Counted from the stretch's first letter, positions 8,053 to 16,254 are shown. The stretch is 64,000 nt of DNA from an uncultured bacterium (GCA_905215625.1 CAJMQQ010000007.1:1-64000); one strand, 5' to 3'. Numbers and translations are program-made. Notes: a model not told the origin generated them from the sequence alone.

Positions 8053-9192
8053 TTAGAAGTTGTATTCATCACCTCGGATTAAATCAAAAAATTCATTTTC
8101 TATAAAATCGGCTTTGATTTGTCGAATTATTCGACTGTCTGTTGCAATTCGATATACAGTAACTATTAAGCCGCCTATATCTAAATTTTTTAATGCAGTT
8201 TCGTTTCCGAAAGCAGCATTAAGCCCGACAGCAGTCAAATTTACGGTACTTGAAATACAATTTGAAAGGCTAAGGATTTTTCGTGTTCTTACCTCATATA
8301 GTTTTGGGTTCATGTCAAGACTTTCATCATACATAGCCCTATGAAGCATTGAAATTATTGTATTGATGAAGATGGCGTATCCCATTTGTTTTCCAACGGT
8401 TAAGACATTTGCCATATCTAATCCATAAGAAGCCAAGTCTGAAGCTAATTGAGGGTTAAAAACGGATATAATTGGTAAAGGTAAACTTTTTTTTGTATAA
8501 ATGTCAGATTTTAAATGAATCAATTCTTTTATCAAAGAAGATGCAACTTTTTGTTTTCCCTCTATCCCTTCATGCAATAATTTATCTTTTGTCTTAATAA
8601 AAACTAATGGGGTATTTGCCTTATTTCTAAAGAAGTCTCGCCCATTTGCATTAGTGTAAATATGATAAGATTGTAAAGCTGCATTTGTTAAAGTTGAAGT
8701 GGCTATATTTGAAGTGCCGACTACCAACCCTAACAGCGGATCATGCCCCAGGGCAGTTACACGATGTCCCATATATCCGCCGCCAGCTAATGCGCCATTT
8801 GCGCCTATATTTGCATCAAAAGGGACGGGATTTGTTACAATTTCCTGTAAAGAAGGACTATAGTATCTGTGACTGCGATTAGAATGCTCTTCATTGTGGC
8901 CCTTGGTATTTTTAGCTGCAGTTTGATCGTCTAATCTTTCCGGGAAACTTGTAAGGAATGTCTGACGAATAATTTGCAGAGCAACAGCAGCAAATAAAAA
9001 TGTTAAATCTTTTTTGTTCAAGCCTGTATAGCGGTCAAATTTCATTTCCAGATCATTAAGATAAGTTTCTGAATGTGCAGCCACATTTGCAACTCGTCCA
9101 GATTCCTTTGCAATTTGCTCCATATTTTGGAGCGTTTTGTCTGTTCTTTGATTAAGCTCTAAGCGTTGTCTACGCAGCTCTTCTAATTCCAT
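8053..9192 (-). CDS. 379-aa protein of unknown family, last gene of the WYL/TerB operon
   Basis: I do not recognise a named family. The N-terminal 60 residues are a charged helix (LEELRRQRLELNQRTDKTLQ). Then comes a hydrophobic segment (FLFAAVALQIIRQTFL), and around 150-190 a glycine-rich block reading GGGYMGHRVTALGHDPLLGL then VVGTSNIATSTLTN. That block looks conserved and could line a membrane or active site. The C-terminal third is helical with weakly hydrophobic stretches. GGAG precedes the ATG. It is the largest and last gene of a five-gene leftward operon starting with the WYL regulator. Function unknown; a role in stress or phage defence is inferred from context only. Confidence 0.7.
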   Translation of the reverse strand: MELEELRRQRLELNQRTDKTLQNMEQIAKESGRVANVAAHSETYLNDLEMKFDRYTGLNKKDLTFLFAAVALQIIRQTFLTSFPERLDDQTAAKNTKGHNEEHSNRSHRYYSPSLQEIVTNPVPFDANIGANGALAGGGYMGHRVTALGHDPLLGLVVGTSNIATSTLTNAALQSYHIYTNANGRDFFRNKANTPLVFIKTKDKLLHEGIEGKQKVASSLIKELIHLKSDIYTKKSLPLPIISVFNPQLASDLASYGLDMANVLTVGKQMGYAIFINTIISMLHRAMYDESLDMNPKLYEVRTRKILSLSNCISSTVNLTAVGLNAAFGNETALKNLDIGGLIVTVYRIATDSRIIRQIKADFIENEFFDLIRGDEYNF

Positions 9193-9226
9193 ATATAGTC
9201 TCCAATAGTTTTACAGTAGAATAAAA

Positions 9227-9748
9227 TTAGGCTCGTTTTAAGTTTTTGTATTCGTCTTGTCTCGTCTGAAGTCTATTCCGGATAATTAGTGCATTCTCAG
9301 AATTAGGAACTGTATTTGTATAGTAGCTTAAGTCTGATTGCAATCGCTTGATTTCTTGTTCATATAGAGATAATAATGTTTGATAATTTTTTAAGTCTTT
9401 TCTTAGGATTTCTGTTTGCTTTAAGAATTCCTCTTCTTGCTTTTTGAACTTATCTGCGAATTCTTTTGATGCTGCGACATATCCTTCTTTTCTTCCTTTT
9501 TCTTTTTCATCAGCTATTACAGATGTTACTCCTGTAGCTAAGACTGCTCCACCTACGGCTCCTGCACCGACTAATGTGGTTGTTGATGCCGCTGCTACAC
9601 TTAAACCTGCTGAAGCTACTGCAGTGCCTATAGCACCTGTTCCAGCAGCTCCCATTAGAGCCAGTCCTGCCGAAGGCAGTACCACTGGAGCCGCTACTAC
9701 TGAACCTACAACACATAAACCGCCTAAAAGAAATTTACCAAATCCCAT
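9227..9748 (-). CDS. Glycine-zipper membrane protein with coiled-coil tail
   Basis: Starting at ATG 9748 (GGAGGT 11 bases upstream; an earlier ATG at 9766 has no ribosome site) the product has 173 residues. Residues 1-80 are an extreme alanine/glycine-rich hydrophobic stretch (GAAGTGAIGTAVASAGLSVA, later GAGAVGGAVLATG) with GxxxG spacing typical of glycine zippers that pack in membranes. Residues 85-173 form a charged helix (RKEGYVAASKEFADKFKK). The block around GYVAASKEF recurs in the next gene upstream (GYNAASKEY), so the two are related. A membrane or pore-like protein is inferred. Confidence 0.7.
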   Translation of the reverse strand: MGFGKFLLGGLCVVGSVVAAPVVLPSAGLALMGAAGTGAIGTAVASAGLSVAAASTTTLVGAGAVGGAVLATGVTSVIADEKEKGRKEGYVAASKEFADKFKKQEEEFLKQTEILRKDLKNYQTLLSLYEQEIKRLQSDLSYYTNTVPNSENALIIRNRLQTRQDEYKNLKRA

Positions 9749-9778
9749 AACTTGATTTACCTCCATTATGTATAAAAA

Positions 9779-10086
9779 TTAAATTTTTGTTTTGTAAAAG
9801 ATTATTCTATTTTCATATTCTTCTATCTCTTTTTGGAATATTTCTGTTTGTCCTAAAAATTTATTGGCTTGTGACACTAATTTATCTTCGTATTCTTTTG
9901 ATGCCGCATTATAGCCGTCTTTTCGGGCTTTTTCCAAATTAAAGTCATAGCGATCCTTTGCATCCATAACCAATCCTACACCTGGTAAAAACGCATTGAT
10001 AAGCATATTTTTCTGCCATTTTTTTGGCGTTCTGGGTTTGAAGTAAGATACTCTATGTAATTCATCATGTACTTAGAGCAATTCAT
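9779..10086 (-). pseudogene. Small coiled-coil paralogue, apparently frameshifted near its start
   Basis: The clear coding part (ATG 10006, 75 residues) has RKDGYNAASKEYEDK and FLGQTEIFQKEIEEYENRI, matching RKEGYVAASKEFADK and FLKQTEILRKDLKNY in the neighbour at 9227. ATG 10006 has no ribosome site. A strong one (AAAGGAGG) precedes ATG 10086, which opens a different frame (MNCSK). The 10006 frame remains open upstream and reads VHDELHRVSYFKPRTPKKWQ, which looks coding. A single-base shift around 10068-10074 would join the two. This may be a frameshift mutation, or translation may start weakly at 10006. Confidence 0.55.
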
Positions 10087-10114
10087 GTGCACCTCCTTTT
10101 TTTGAATTATACAT

Positions 10115-10531
10115 TTAGTTCAGCTTTAATAATTTATCTCCTGCCTTATTCCATAAGATTCCTTCGTGAACCCAATTCTCTACTTGTTGAATAGCATCCA
10201 AAGAAATACCTAAAGTATTGGCAAGTTCTCTGATTTCGGTTCTTTCTACATCAGCATAACTATCGTCTATCCAACATAACTGAATAGCTTGAATGAAAAA
10301 GAACATTTTTTCTTCAGAGGTTTCGAAGGATATCTCTAATTTATCGTCGCTTTTCCAGGCTAATTCTAATTCATGGATTTGCTGTTCATTTAATTCTAAT
10401 GCTTTTGCAGCATAGAAATAAAATTGCAGTTCTTCCTCAGAACTTTTTCCATCACATTTACTGAGGCGAATTAATCCTTTTAAAAAATTGATTCTTGCAT
10501 CTTCTGTTTTTAAAATACTTTTTAGTTCCAT
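10115..10531 (-). CDS. TerB-like protein
   Basis: The 138-residue all-helical product has the TerB layout: an N-terminal acidic loop after a helix (LIRLSKCDGKSSEEELQF) and a second one later (IDDSYADVERTEIRELANTL), related to each other as in the TerB fold. The tail is QVENWVHEGILW. TerB-fold proteins are acidic, often metal-binding, and occur in tellurite/stress and phage-response loci. AAGGAGGA precedes the ATG. It lies 13 bases after the WYL regulator in the same operon. TerB-like is my reading from the repeated acidic loops, not from a search. Confidence 0.65.
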   Translation of the reverse strand: MELKSILKTEDARINFLKGLIRLSKCDGKSSEEELQFYFYAAKALELNEQQIHELELAWKSDDKLEISFETSEEKMFFFIQAIQLCWIDDSYADVERTEIRELANTLGISLDAIQQVENWVHEGILWNKAGDKLLKLN

Positions 10532-10544
10532 TTTGTTCTCCTCC

Positions 10545-11471
10545 TTAGATTATTGAAATCATATCTCCTTGACTTTTAAGCCACATATCAATACCATTGC
10601 CAAAAACCTCTGCTGATAAAGTATAGGAAGTATTTTCCTTAAATAGTATCTGCGCGGTAGGAAGTCTATCCAATACGGCATTTATATCAGGACCCGAATA
10701 TTTAAATTTGACTGTATGCAGCTTCCCGCCAAACATAAACGGAATCCTTTTCCGAAATTCACCTTCTTCAAATCGGTCTTTGTAAGGCACATGGAAGGTT
10801 TCTTCAGAAACTTTGTATTCGGAAATTCGGTCAACGCGGTATATGGTAGGATATCCGGGATATTTCTTGTCGTGTTCGCCAATATAGGCAATCAGATAAA
10901 AGTAATATTCAGAACACATGATCCCAACAGGTTTAATATCTGCATGGGTAATTTTACCATTTGTTTTTTGATAATCCAAGTGAATCAGATGATGCTGGCA
11001 GATGGCTGTTCCAAGATCCCAGATGCGGTCAATCAGCATTTTTTTGTGTCGTGGTTCTACATAGTGGAATAATTCGTTGCGAATCAGATCTGTCATTTTT
11101 TTTCGCTCGTTTGCAGGAAGGCAGGCTTCAATTAATTCTTCAACAATGTGTTCCATCTCTTCTTTACAGAGAGAACGGCTTTCCATCAAAATTTTTGATA
11201 TGGCGAAAAGTTCTGCATTTGTCAGGGCAACGGTTTTGGAACTGATCAGCCGAAAGCCTTTTTGAGCATGATCATATCGAATTTCTGCAGCTTCACCGGT
11301 TTGTGTAGCTCTGTTAGCATAAAAATCCCGGATAGAATCAATATCCCTTTGTATAGATCTTGGATTTACACCATATTCTTCTGCTAAAGCTGTTTTTCGG
11401 ATGATTTCGCCGGACAACAGGCGACTATAGATTTCCAATATCCGATCATGTTTTCTTATTGCTTCATTCAA
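10545..11471 (-). CDS. WYL-domain transcriptional regulator
   Basis: The N terminus is a DeoR/HTH_11 winged helix (RILEIYSRLLSGEIIRKTAL, NPRSIQRDIDSIRDFY). The middle is a WYL domain, including KPVGIMCSEYYFYLIAYIG and TIYRVDRISEYKV, and a WCX-type C terminus follows. The open frame begins at 11495, but GGAGGG lies 7 bases before a TTG at 11471, giving 308 residues and the better start. WYL proteins sense ligands, probably nucleotides, and commonly control phage-defence or DNA-repair operons. It heads the operon running to 8053 and probably regulates it. Confidence 0.85.
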   Translation of the reverse strand: MNEAIRKHDRILEIYSRLLSGEIIRKTALAEEYGVNPRSIQRDIDSIRDFYANRATQTGEAAEIRYDHAQKGFRLISSKTVALTNAELFAISKILMESRSLCKEEMEHIVEELIEACLPANERKKMTDLIRNELFHYVEPRHKKMLIDRIWDLGTAICQHHLIHLDYQKTNGKITHADIKPVGIMCSEYYFYLIAYIGEHDKKYPGYPTIYRVDRISEYKVSEETFHVPYKDRFEEGEFRKRIPFMFGGKLHTVKFKYSGPDINAVLDRLPTAQILFKENTSYTLSAEVFGNGIDMWLKSQGDMISII

Positions 11472-11664
11472 AACAGATCCCTCCACATACATCATTTTAT
11501 TAAATTATATCATGCGACGATGACAGAAGGTGTCATTGAAAATAAAATTCTTTCTTTTTTATATAGTACCACAATTAATGCTAATAGACAAGATTTTAGA
11601 TGCTCTAGCAGGTGCTTCAATTTGCCCTGTATATCCGTAAAATTAAATAAAACGGAGGTAGCTT

Positions 11665-12003
11665 ATGAAGGAATTGGATTTTACGCAGATTGGAAGTAGA
11701 ATACGGAAAGCAAGAATGAAATTAAAACTAACTCAGGAAGAAGCTTCAGAGAGATGCGATATTACCAATTCTTTTTATGGGAATATTGAGCGTGGAGATA
11801 AAAAGATGAGTGTGGAAACACTTGTGAAAATATCCAGAGGGCTAGACGTATCATTAGACTATCTGGTGTACGGGGACGTGCCGGACGAGCAGGAGTCATT
11901 AAAACTGCTTTTGGAAGATCTTTACCGGAGAGCAGATAAACAGCAGTATGAAAAATTTTTGATGCTGATACATACACTGTCTAAAATTGTAGATCAGCTT
12001 TAA
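11665..12003 (+). CDS. Small Xre-family regulator
   Basis: The 112-residue product has a Cro/C1 HTH at about 8-63 (IGSRIRKARMKLKLTQEEA, ITNSFYGNIERGDKKMS, DVSLDYLVYGD) and a helical tail that may dimerise. CGGAGG precedes the ATG. It is divergent from the WYL operon across a 190-base gap and followed by a terminator. It may control the cargo genes. This type is very common in Lachnospiraceae elements and its target cannot be told from sequence. Confidence 0.85.
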   Translation: MKELDFTQIGSRIRKARMKLKLTQEEASERCDITNSFYGNIERGDKKMSVETLVKISRGLDVSLDYLVYGDVPDEQESLKLLLEDLYRRADKQQYEKFLMLIHTLSKIVDQL

Positions 12004-12056
12004 AAATGACTTTTTTGAAATGGATATTATAAAGATGAATAGCAATTGAGGATTTG

Positions 12057-12085
12057 AGCCGGGTGCATAGTCACCGGGCTTTTTT
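12057..12085 (+). terminator. Terminator after the Xre gene
   Basis: AGCCGGGTG (12057-12065) pairs with CACCGGGCT (12072-12080) with one mismatch, followed by five T. Confidence 0.75.
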
Positions 12086-12168
12086 GTGTGAAAATTTGTT
12101 GTTTCCATTAAAAATGACAGAGGGTGTCACTTGTGATTGCTATTCTAAGTTTAGAGGAAGGGAGGCGA

Positions 12169-12360
12169 ATGTCTGTGAAAAAGTTCAAAGCATCTATGGC
12201 AAGGTATGGCTATGGAATGATTTGCGCAGAATCAAAGGCTGAAGCAGAATCAAAGGCAAAATGTTTGCAGGCAGATGAAATCGAATGGGTTGAGAGTAAT
12301 GGCAGCGAGAATCTGCTGATCTCCATTGAGGAAATTTCCACAGCAGAAGAAGATATCTAA
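12169..12360 (+). CDS. Small protein resembling the DpnD/PcfM family
   Basis: The frame is open from 12124, but GGGAGG sits directly before ATG 12169, giving 63 residues: VKKFKASMARYGYGMICAES then KAEAESKAKCL. The layout, a short strand followed by an alanine/glutamate helix and a terminal strand (NLLISIEEI), resembles the DpnD/PcfM small proteins of plasmids and integrative elements, whose function is not settled. It lies 21 bases before the lipoprotein gene and is probably cotranscribed. The family assignment is tentative. Confidence 0.5.
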   Translation: MSVKKFKASMARYGYGMICAESKAEAESKAKCLQADEIEWVESNGSENLLISIEEISTAEEDI

Positions 12361-12381
12361 TGAGATGAGGAGGGATACAAA

Positions 12382-13932
12382 ATGAAAAAACGATATTTAG
12401 GAATCGGTTTGTTATTGTCAATCAGTCTTGCAATGTCTGGGTGCGGCAGCAGTGGTGAGACGGCAGAAAGTTCAAAAGCAACTTCTGCGGCAGAAAGCGA
12501 AGCAGAAGTTGAGGTAAAATTTGAAAGTGAAGAAAGTGAGATCCGGGCTTATATCCAGAAATATATAACGGATGGAGAAAAGAAAACAGTAAAAAAGTTA
12601 GCCAAGAAGGATGAAATGTTTGTTAAAACAATTCTGAAAGATGAAGCGTTACAGTATCTGACAGAAATAGAAACCTGGTCACCTGCAGATGACACGGTGG
12701 TTCGGAGCTATTATGAATTATATCAGGAGCTATATGACGACAATAAGTGGGATGGCATTTTAGAAAGTGCAGATAAATTGCAGGCGTTGAGTTCGGCAGG
12801 CGGTGATGATACGGTTCAGATTGGAACGATGCGTCTGGATTGGAACTATGTAGCAGAGAATATGCAGCAGGAAAATCTGTATATTGCAAAACGTCTGGAA
12901 ACTCACTATGATGATACGGTAGTCGGGGCTGTTCAAAAGGAATTAGATCATTTGGAACAGTCAGAAGAAAGTGAATGGATGGTATGCGGTATTGAGTATT
13001 TACTGGGAACGGAGATCCCAGGGGATACAATAGCGGTACTTCGGGCAGATTATAAGGATCCGTTTTCAGAAAGTGGCGTGTATGATGTGAATTATGTTGT
13101 TCTGAATGAAACTCAAACTCTCATAGATAATGAAGGCTTTACGCAGGAAGTACCTGTGTATTATATGATTTCCGATGTACAGGCATTTTACGAAGGATAT
13201 GAAGCGTTTGAGACAAAGCAGAATTTGATGTATGCAGAGTTAGGAAGAATCATGGATACGATTTCCAGCAGTACCGTTAACGTAGAAGCGGTAGAAGCAG
13301 TAAATACAATTGATGAATCCGAGTATATGTTTCCGTACAGTAATGTACAATATCTGACAGAAAAAGATGTGGCAGAATTAAGCAACGATGAAATCCGGAT
13401 TGCGATTAATGAAATTTATGCACGTCATGGAAGAGCATTTCAGACAGAGGATTTGAATGAGTATTTTTCTTCTAAATCCTGGTATGAACCGAAATATTCT
13501 GCAGAAGAGTTCAGCGAGATAGAAGATAGCGTTCTGAATGATTATGAAAAGAAAAATATAGAGATTCTGGCAGCGGTTCGGGACGGAAATGATACTGCGG
13601 GAGGTACATTCGAAGAAAACTGGATGTACGGAAGTTATTATCTGGATTTAGGAGAGGGCGGAATTACAGCAGAAATAGGTTACTATACAGATACAGGAGT
13701 AGATTATATTTCATTGTCAGGTTCTTATAGGGATAGTGTAGGAGAATTTACAGGCACGATTACCTATATGGACGATGGAAGTATGCTTGCAAGTAATGAG
13801 TATGATGAAACCGCCATTTTTGAATACAATGGTATTGACCAGATAGAGATTGTATTTGCAGATAATATAGGAGGAATGGATTTCCCTGGCTTTGAAGGAA
13901 TTTACCAGAAAACAGAGGATTTACCGCGATAG
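12382..13932 (+). CDS. Lipoprotein with YARHG domain
   Basis: A 516-residue secreted lipoprotein. The signal peptide has a clear lipobox (LAMSGC, lipid on about C21), followed by a low-complexity Ser/Ala/Glu linker. The C-terminal half holds a YARHG domain (LSNDEIRIAINEIYARHGR), ending with YEKKNIEIL, a module common in extracytoplasmic proteins of Firmicutes. The final 110 residues are beta-rich (YYLDLGEGGITAEIGYY) and may be a small barrel. AGGAGG is upstream. Surface cargo; substrate unknown. Confidence 0.8.
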   Translation: MKKRYLGIGLLLSISLAMSGCGSSGETAESSKATSAAESEAEVEVKFESEESEIRAYIQKYITDGEKKTVKKLAKKDEMFVKTILKDEALQYLTEIETWSPADDTVVRSYYELYQELYDDNKWDGILESADKLQALSSAGGDDTVQIGTMRLDWNYVAENMQQENLYIAKRLETHYDDTVVGAVQKELDHLEQSEESEWMVCGIEYLLGTEIPGDTIAVLRADYKDPFSESGVYDVNYVVLNETQTLIDNEGFTQEVPVYYMISDVQAFYEGYEAFETKQNLMYAELGRIMDTISSSTVNVEAVEAVNTIDESEYMFPYSNVQYLTEKDVAELSNDEIRIAINEIYARHGRAFQTEDLNEYFSSKSWYEPKYSAEEFSEIEDSVLNDYEKKNIEILAAVRDGNDTAGGTFEENWMYGSYYLDLGEGGITAEIGYYTDTGVDYISLSGSYRDSVGEFTGTITYMDDGSMLASNEYDETAIFEYNGIDQIEIVFADNIGGMDFPGFEGIYQKTEDLPR

Positions 13933-13999
13933 CAGGGAATGGCTGATTGACGCTGTAGTATAATATAATCATAATACTGCAATATTAAGGGGAAACGTT

Positions 14000-14110
14000 A
14001 TGAATATAAAACCATCTGCAGCAATCCGCCAGAATTACAATGAAATTGCGGAATTGTGCAGAAAAACAGCGGAACCCATCTTTCTGACAAGAATAGATAA
14101 GACGAAGTGA
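14000..14110 (+). pseudogene. Truncated Phd/YefM-type antitoxin remnant
   Basis: A 36-residue frame (MNIKPSAAIRQNYNEIAELC) with a ribosome site resembles the first third of Phd/YefM antitoxins, as in the intact copy at 18925 (IRPSSELRNHYPELSAL). It ends at TGA 14108-14110, after LTRIDKTK. No toxin gene follows. Probably a decayed toxin-antitoxin locus. Confidence 0.6.
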
Positions 14111-14119
14111 ATGCAAGTA

Positions 14120-14150
14120 AAGAAGCGGTGTATTTGCCGCTTCTTTTAAT
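14120..14150 (+). terminator. Terminator after the antitoxin remnant
   Basis: AAGAAGCGG (14120-14128) pairs with CCGCTTCTT (14137-14145) across an 8-base loop, with T-rich sequence following. Confidence 0.7.
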
Positions 14151-14181
14151 ATATTCAAAATTTCAGCCAGATATTATAACA

Positions 14182-14230
14182 GTGAGAACAATTCAAAGGA
14201 GGTCTTTGTAATGGATAAAAAGGTTCTCAC
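14182..14230 (+). promoter_or_regulatory. Inverted repeat enclosing a ribosome site and start codon
   Basis: GTGAGAAC (14182-14189) is the perfect inverse of GTTCTCAC (14223-14230). Between them lie AGGAGG (14198-14203) and ATG 14211. In RNA this would put the start region of the small peptide inside a closed loop and could control its translation. Confidence 0.5.
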
Positions 14231-14285
14231 CGTTATCCTTAGTATTCTGGCGATCATTATTGAATCAATGGGAGATAACGAATAA
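14211..14285 (+). CDS. 24-residue hydrophobic peptide
   Basis: A complete tiny gene, MDKKVLTVILSILAIIIESM then GDNE, has AGGAGG 7 bases upstream and its own terminator downstream (14292-14319). The form is a charged start, one hydrophobic helix and an acidic tail. This fits small membrane peptides, including type I toxins. Its start codon lies in the loop of the 14182-14230 inverted repeat. I find no obvious antisense RNA promoter by eye. A toxin role is inferred, not shown. Confidence 0.55.
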   Translation: MDKKVLTVILSILAIIIESMGDNE

Positions 14286-14291
14286 CTACAG

Positions 14292-14319
14292 CCCAGGTCA
14301 TAACGGCCTGGGTATTTTT
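14292..14319 (+). terminator. Terminator after the small peptide
   Basis: CCCAGG (14292-14297) pairs with CCTGGG (14307-14312) and is followed by TATTTTT. It closes a transcription unit of little more than 100 bases. Confidence 0.65.
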
Positions 14320-14356
14320 GTGTCTGAAACAGTGAAATCAAAAAGGAGGAATTTTT

Positions 14357-15289
14357 ATGGCAGCAAATGTAGAAACAATGTTTTACACAAGGACAAAACC
14401 CTGGCATGGTCTGGGAACAATGGTAATGGAAGCACCGACTTCCAAAGCAGCACTGGAGCTGGCGGGACTTGACTGGAAGGTGATCCAGAAGGAGCTGAAA
14501 ACGGCGGATGGGATTCTGGTTCCAGGTTTTAAAGCAAATGTAAGGGATTCGGATGGACAGGTACTGGGAGTAGTGACAGATCGCTATAAGATTGTTCAGA
14601 ATGAAGATGCTTTTTCTTTTACAGACGAACTGCTAGGAGAAGGAGTTACTTATGAAACAGCCGGAAGTCTGCAGAATGGCCGCCGGACATGGATACTGGC
14701 AAAGCTTCCACAGCGATATATTATCAGTGGGGATGAAATTACACCCTATCTGGTTTTTATGAACAGCCACGATGGAACCGGAGCAATTAAGGCAGCCATG
14801 ACCCCGATCCGGGTGGTATGCCAGAACACCTTGAATCTTGCGTTATCTACAGCTAAACGAAGCTGGTCAACCATCCATACGGGAGATATTCATGGCAAGT
14901 TGGAAGATGCCAGAAATACTCTTTTCTATGCAGACCGATATATGGCAGAACTGGGAAAAGCCATTGACATACTGAGCCGTCAGAAGCTTTCCGACCGTCA
15001 GGTCTTGGAGTACATTGACACTCTCTTTCCTCTTCTGGATAATGCCAGTGAAACGCAGAAAAAGAATCTCTTAAAAATGAAAGAGGATATGAAGTGCCGC
15101 TATTTTGAAGCGCCGGATCTGGCACATATGGGAAAGAATGCTTACCGTTTTGTCAATGCAGTCAGTGATTTTGCTACCCATGCCAAACCATTAAAGGAAC
15201 GCTCCAATTATAGGGAGAGTCTGTTTGGAAGAACAGTTGACGGAAATGCTATGATTGACAGGGCTTATGAGATGGTAAAAGCGGCGTAA
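14357..15289 (+). CDS. DUF932 (phage/plasmid-like) protein
   Basis: The 310-residue product belongs to the DUF932 / phage-plasmid-like family. Indicators are the early KPWHGLGTMV, DWKVIQKEL, a central SHDGTGAIKAAMTPIRVVCQ with NTLNLAL, and the C-terminal ATHAKPLKERSNYRESLFG. AAGGAGG precedes the ATG. Members are regular parts of Firmicutes conjugative and mobilizable elements and phages, often near single-strand annealing proteins, as here. The biochemical role is not known. Confidence 0.85.
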   Translation: MAANVETMFYTRTKPWHGLGTMVMEAPTSKAALELAGLDWKVIQKELKTADGILVPGFKANVRDSDGQVLGVVTDRYKIVQNEDAFSFTDELLGEGVTYETAGSLQNGRRTWILAKLPQRYIISGDEITPYLVFMNSHDGTGAIKAAMTPIRVVCQNTLNLALSTAKRSWSTIHTGDIHGKLEDARNTLFYADRYMAELGKAIDILSRQKLSDRQVLEYIDTLFPLLDNASETQKKNLLKMKEDMKCRYFEAPDLAHMGKNAYRFVNAVSDFATHAKPLKERSNYRESLFGRTVDGNAMIDRAYEMVKAA

Positions 15290-15368
15290 TGGAACTAGCT
15301 TATGTGGAAGATAGGCAAAGATATATGAGAAACGGCAGGATATTGGATATATGGGATTTACAAACTAC

Positions 15369-15397
15369 TTGTCGGTACATAAAGAGTTGGATATAAT
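15369..15397 (+). promoter_or_regulatory. Sigma-A-type promoter of the MNT/HEPN operon
   Basis: TTGTCG (15369-15374), a 17-base spacer and TATAAT (15392-15397) lie 25 bases before the MNT start. Seen directly; activity inferred. Confidence 0.6.
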
Positions 15398-15421
15398 AGA
15401 TAGCAAAAGGAGGCGGTATCC

Positions 15422-15763
15422 ATGACGGATGAAATGAAAAACTTGATTTTACAGTATGTAGATTCGGTACGGAATATATATGGAACACATTTAAAGCAAG
15501 TTATTTTATATGGCTCATACGCCAGAGGGGATTATACAAATGACTCAGATGTGGATATTATGCTTCTGGTTGATTTGAATGAGGAAGAGGCAGAGAAGTT
15601 TTCTGACGAACTTTCGGAACTGGGATTTGAGTATAATGTTGGTTATGACATTTGGATGATGCCGGTTGTGAAAAATATACAGAACTTTTTCAAGTGGAGC
15701 GCTGTGTATCCATTTTACAGGAATGTAAAGGAAGAGGGGATATCTTTGTATGAAGCAGCCTGA
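15422..15763 (+). CDS. Minimal nucleotidyltransferase (MNT antitoxin)
   Basis: The 113-residue protein has the pol-beta-type signature GSYARGDYTNDSDVDIMLLV at 31-50, with the metal-binding aspartates D43 and D45; D76 in VGYDIWMM is a candidate third. In HEPN/MNT pairs the MNT partner AMPylates or otherwise neutralises the HEPN RNase. AGGAGG lies upstream, a good promoter is at 15369, and the last 14 bases overlap the HEPN gene. Order and overlap are typical of this toxin-antitoxin class. Confidence 0.85.
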   Translation: MTDEMKNLILQYVDSVRNIYGTHLKQVILYGSYARGDYTNDSDVDIMLLVDLNEEEAEKFSDELSELGFEYNVGYDIWMMPVVKNIQNFFKWSAVYPFYRNVKEEGISLYEAA

Positions 15764-16181
15764 TGGACTGGATATTGGCAACAAGTGGGATCTGGTTTTT
15801 CATCGTTTGCAGATTGCAGAAGAAGATCTGGTATCCGCAGGTCTGTTGTGGGAATCTGGACAATATAGAGGAGCTAATAACAGGGCGTATTATTCTATTT
15901 ATCACACTATAGATGCGGTATTGTCTGTAGAAGGCGTTGCGTTTAAACGCCATAAAGATACACTGGCATATTTCAATAAGAATTATGTGGCATCAGAAAT
16001 ATTTCCACGAACAATGGGAAGGCTGATTGTGCAAGCGGAAGAAATACGCCATGCCAGTGATTATGATCCGTTTTATATAGCATCAAAAGACGGAACCCAG
16101 AAGCAGATTGAGACAGCGAAAAATCTTCTGGATTATGCGAAACGATACATTATGAAGCAAAAAGAGGCAGAAAAATTATAA
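15750..16181 (+). CDS. HEPN-domain protein (toxin partner)
   Basis: The 143-residue helical HEPN protein has R45-x6-H52 in NNRAYYSIYHTIDAVL, which fits the R-x4-6-H motif of HEPN RNases. The layout (AEEDLVSAGLLWESGQYRGA early, LDYAKRYI late) matches the UPF0332 type. GAGGGG precedes the ATG inside the end of the MNT gene. It is probably an RNase toxin held by the upstream MNT. With the motif intact, the pair looks functional. Confidence 0.85.
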   Translation: MKQPDGLDIGNKWDLVFHRLQIAEEDLVSAGLLWESGQYRGANNRAYYSIYHTIDAVLSVEGVAFKRHKDTLAYFNKNYVASEIFPRTMGRLIVQAEEIRHASDYDPFYIASKDGTQKQIETAKNLLDYAKRYIMKQKEAEKL

Positions 16182-16195
16182 CATGATTTAGGATG

Positions 16196-16226
16196 GGAGT
16201 ATCAGAAAATGATACTCCTTCTTTTT
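16196..16226 (+). terminator. Terminator after HEPN/MNT
   Basis: GGAGTATCA (16196-16204) pairs perfectly with TGATACTCC (16210-16218) across GAAAA, followed by a T-rich tail. Confidence 0.8.
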
Positions 16227-16254
16227 ATGCCAAAATAGGAAAAGGAGTGACAGT

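Noticed and set aside
9444..9755. 103-aa plus-strand frame rich in Ala/Pro/Thr
   Set aside because: It is the complement of the glycine/alanine-rich zipper gene on the minus strand; it has no ribosome site and no independent support.
15288..15398. 36-aa frame starting on the DUF932 stop
   Set aside because: No ribosome site of its own, no recognisable features, and it runs through the MNT promoter.
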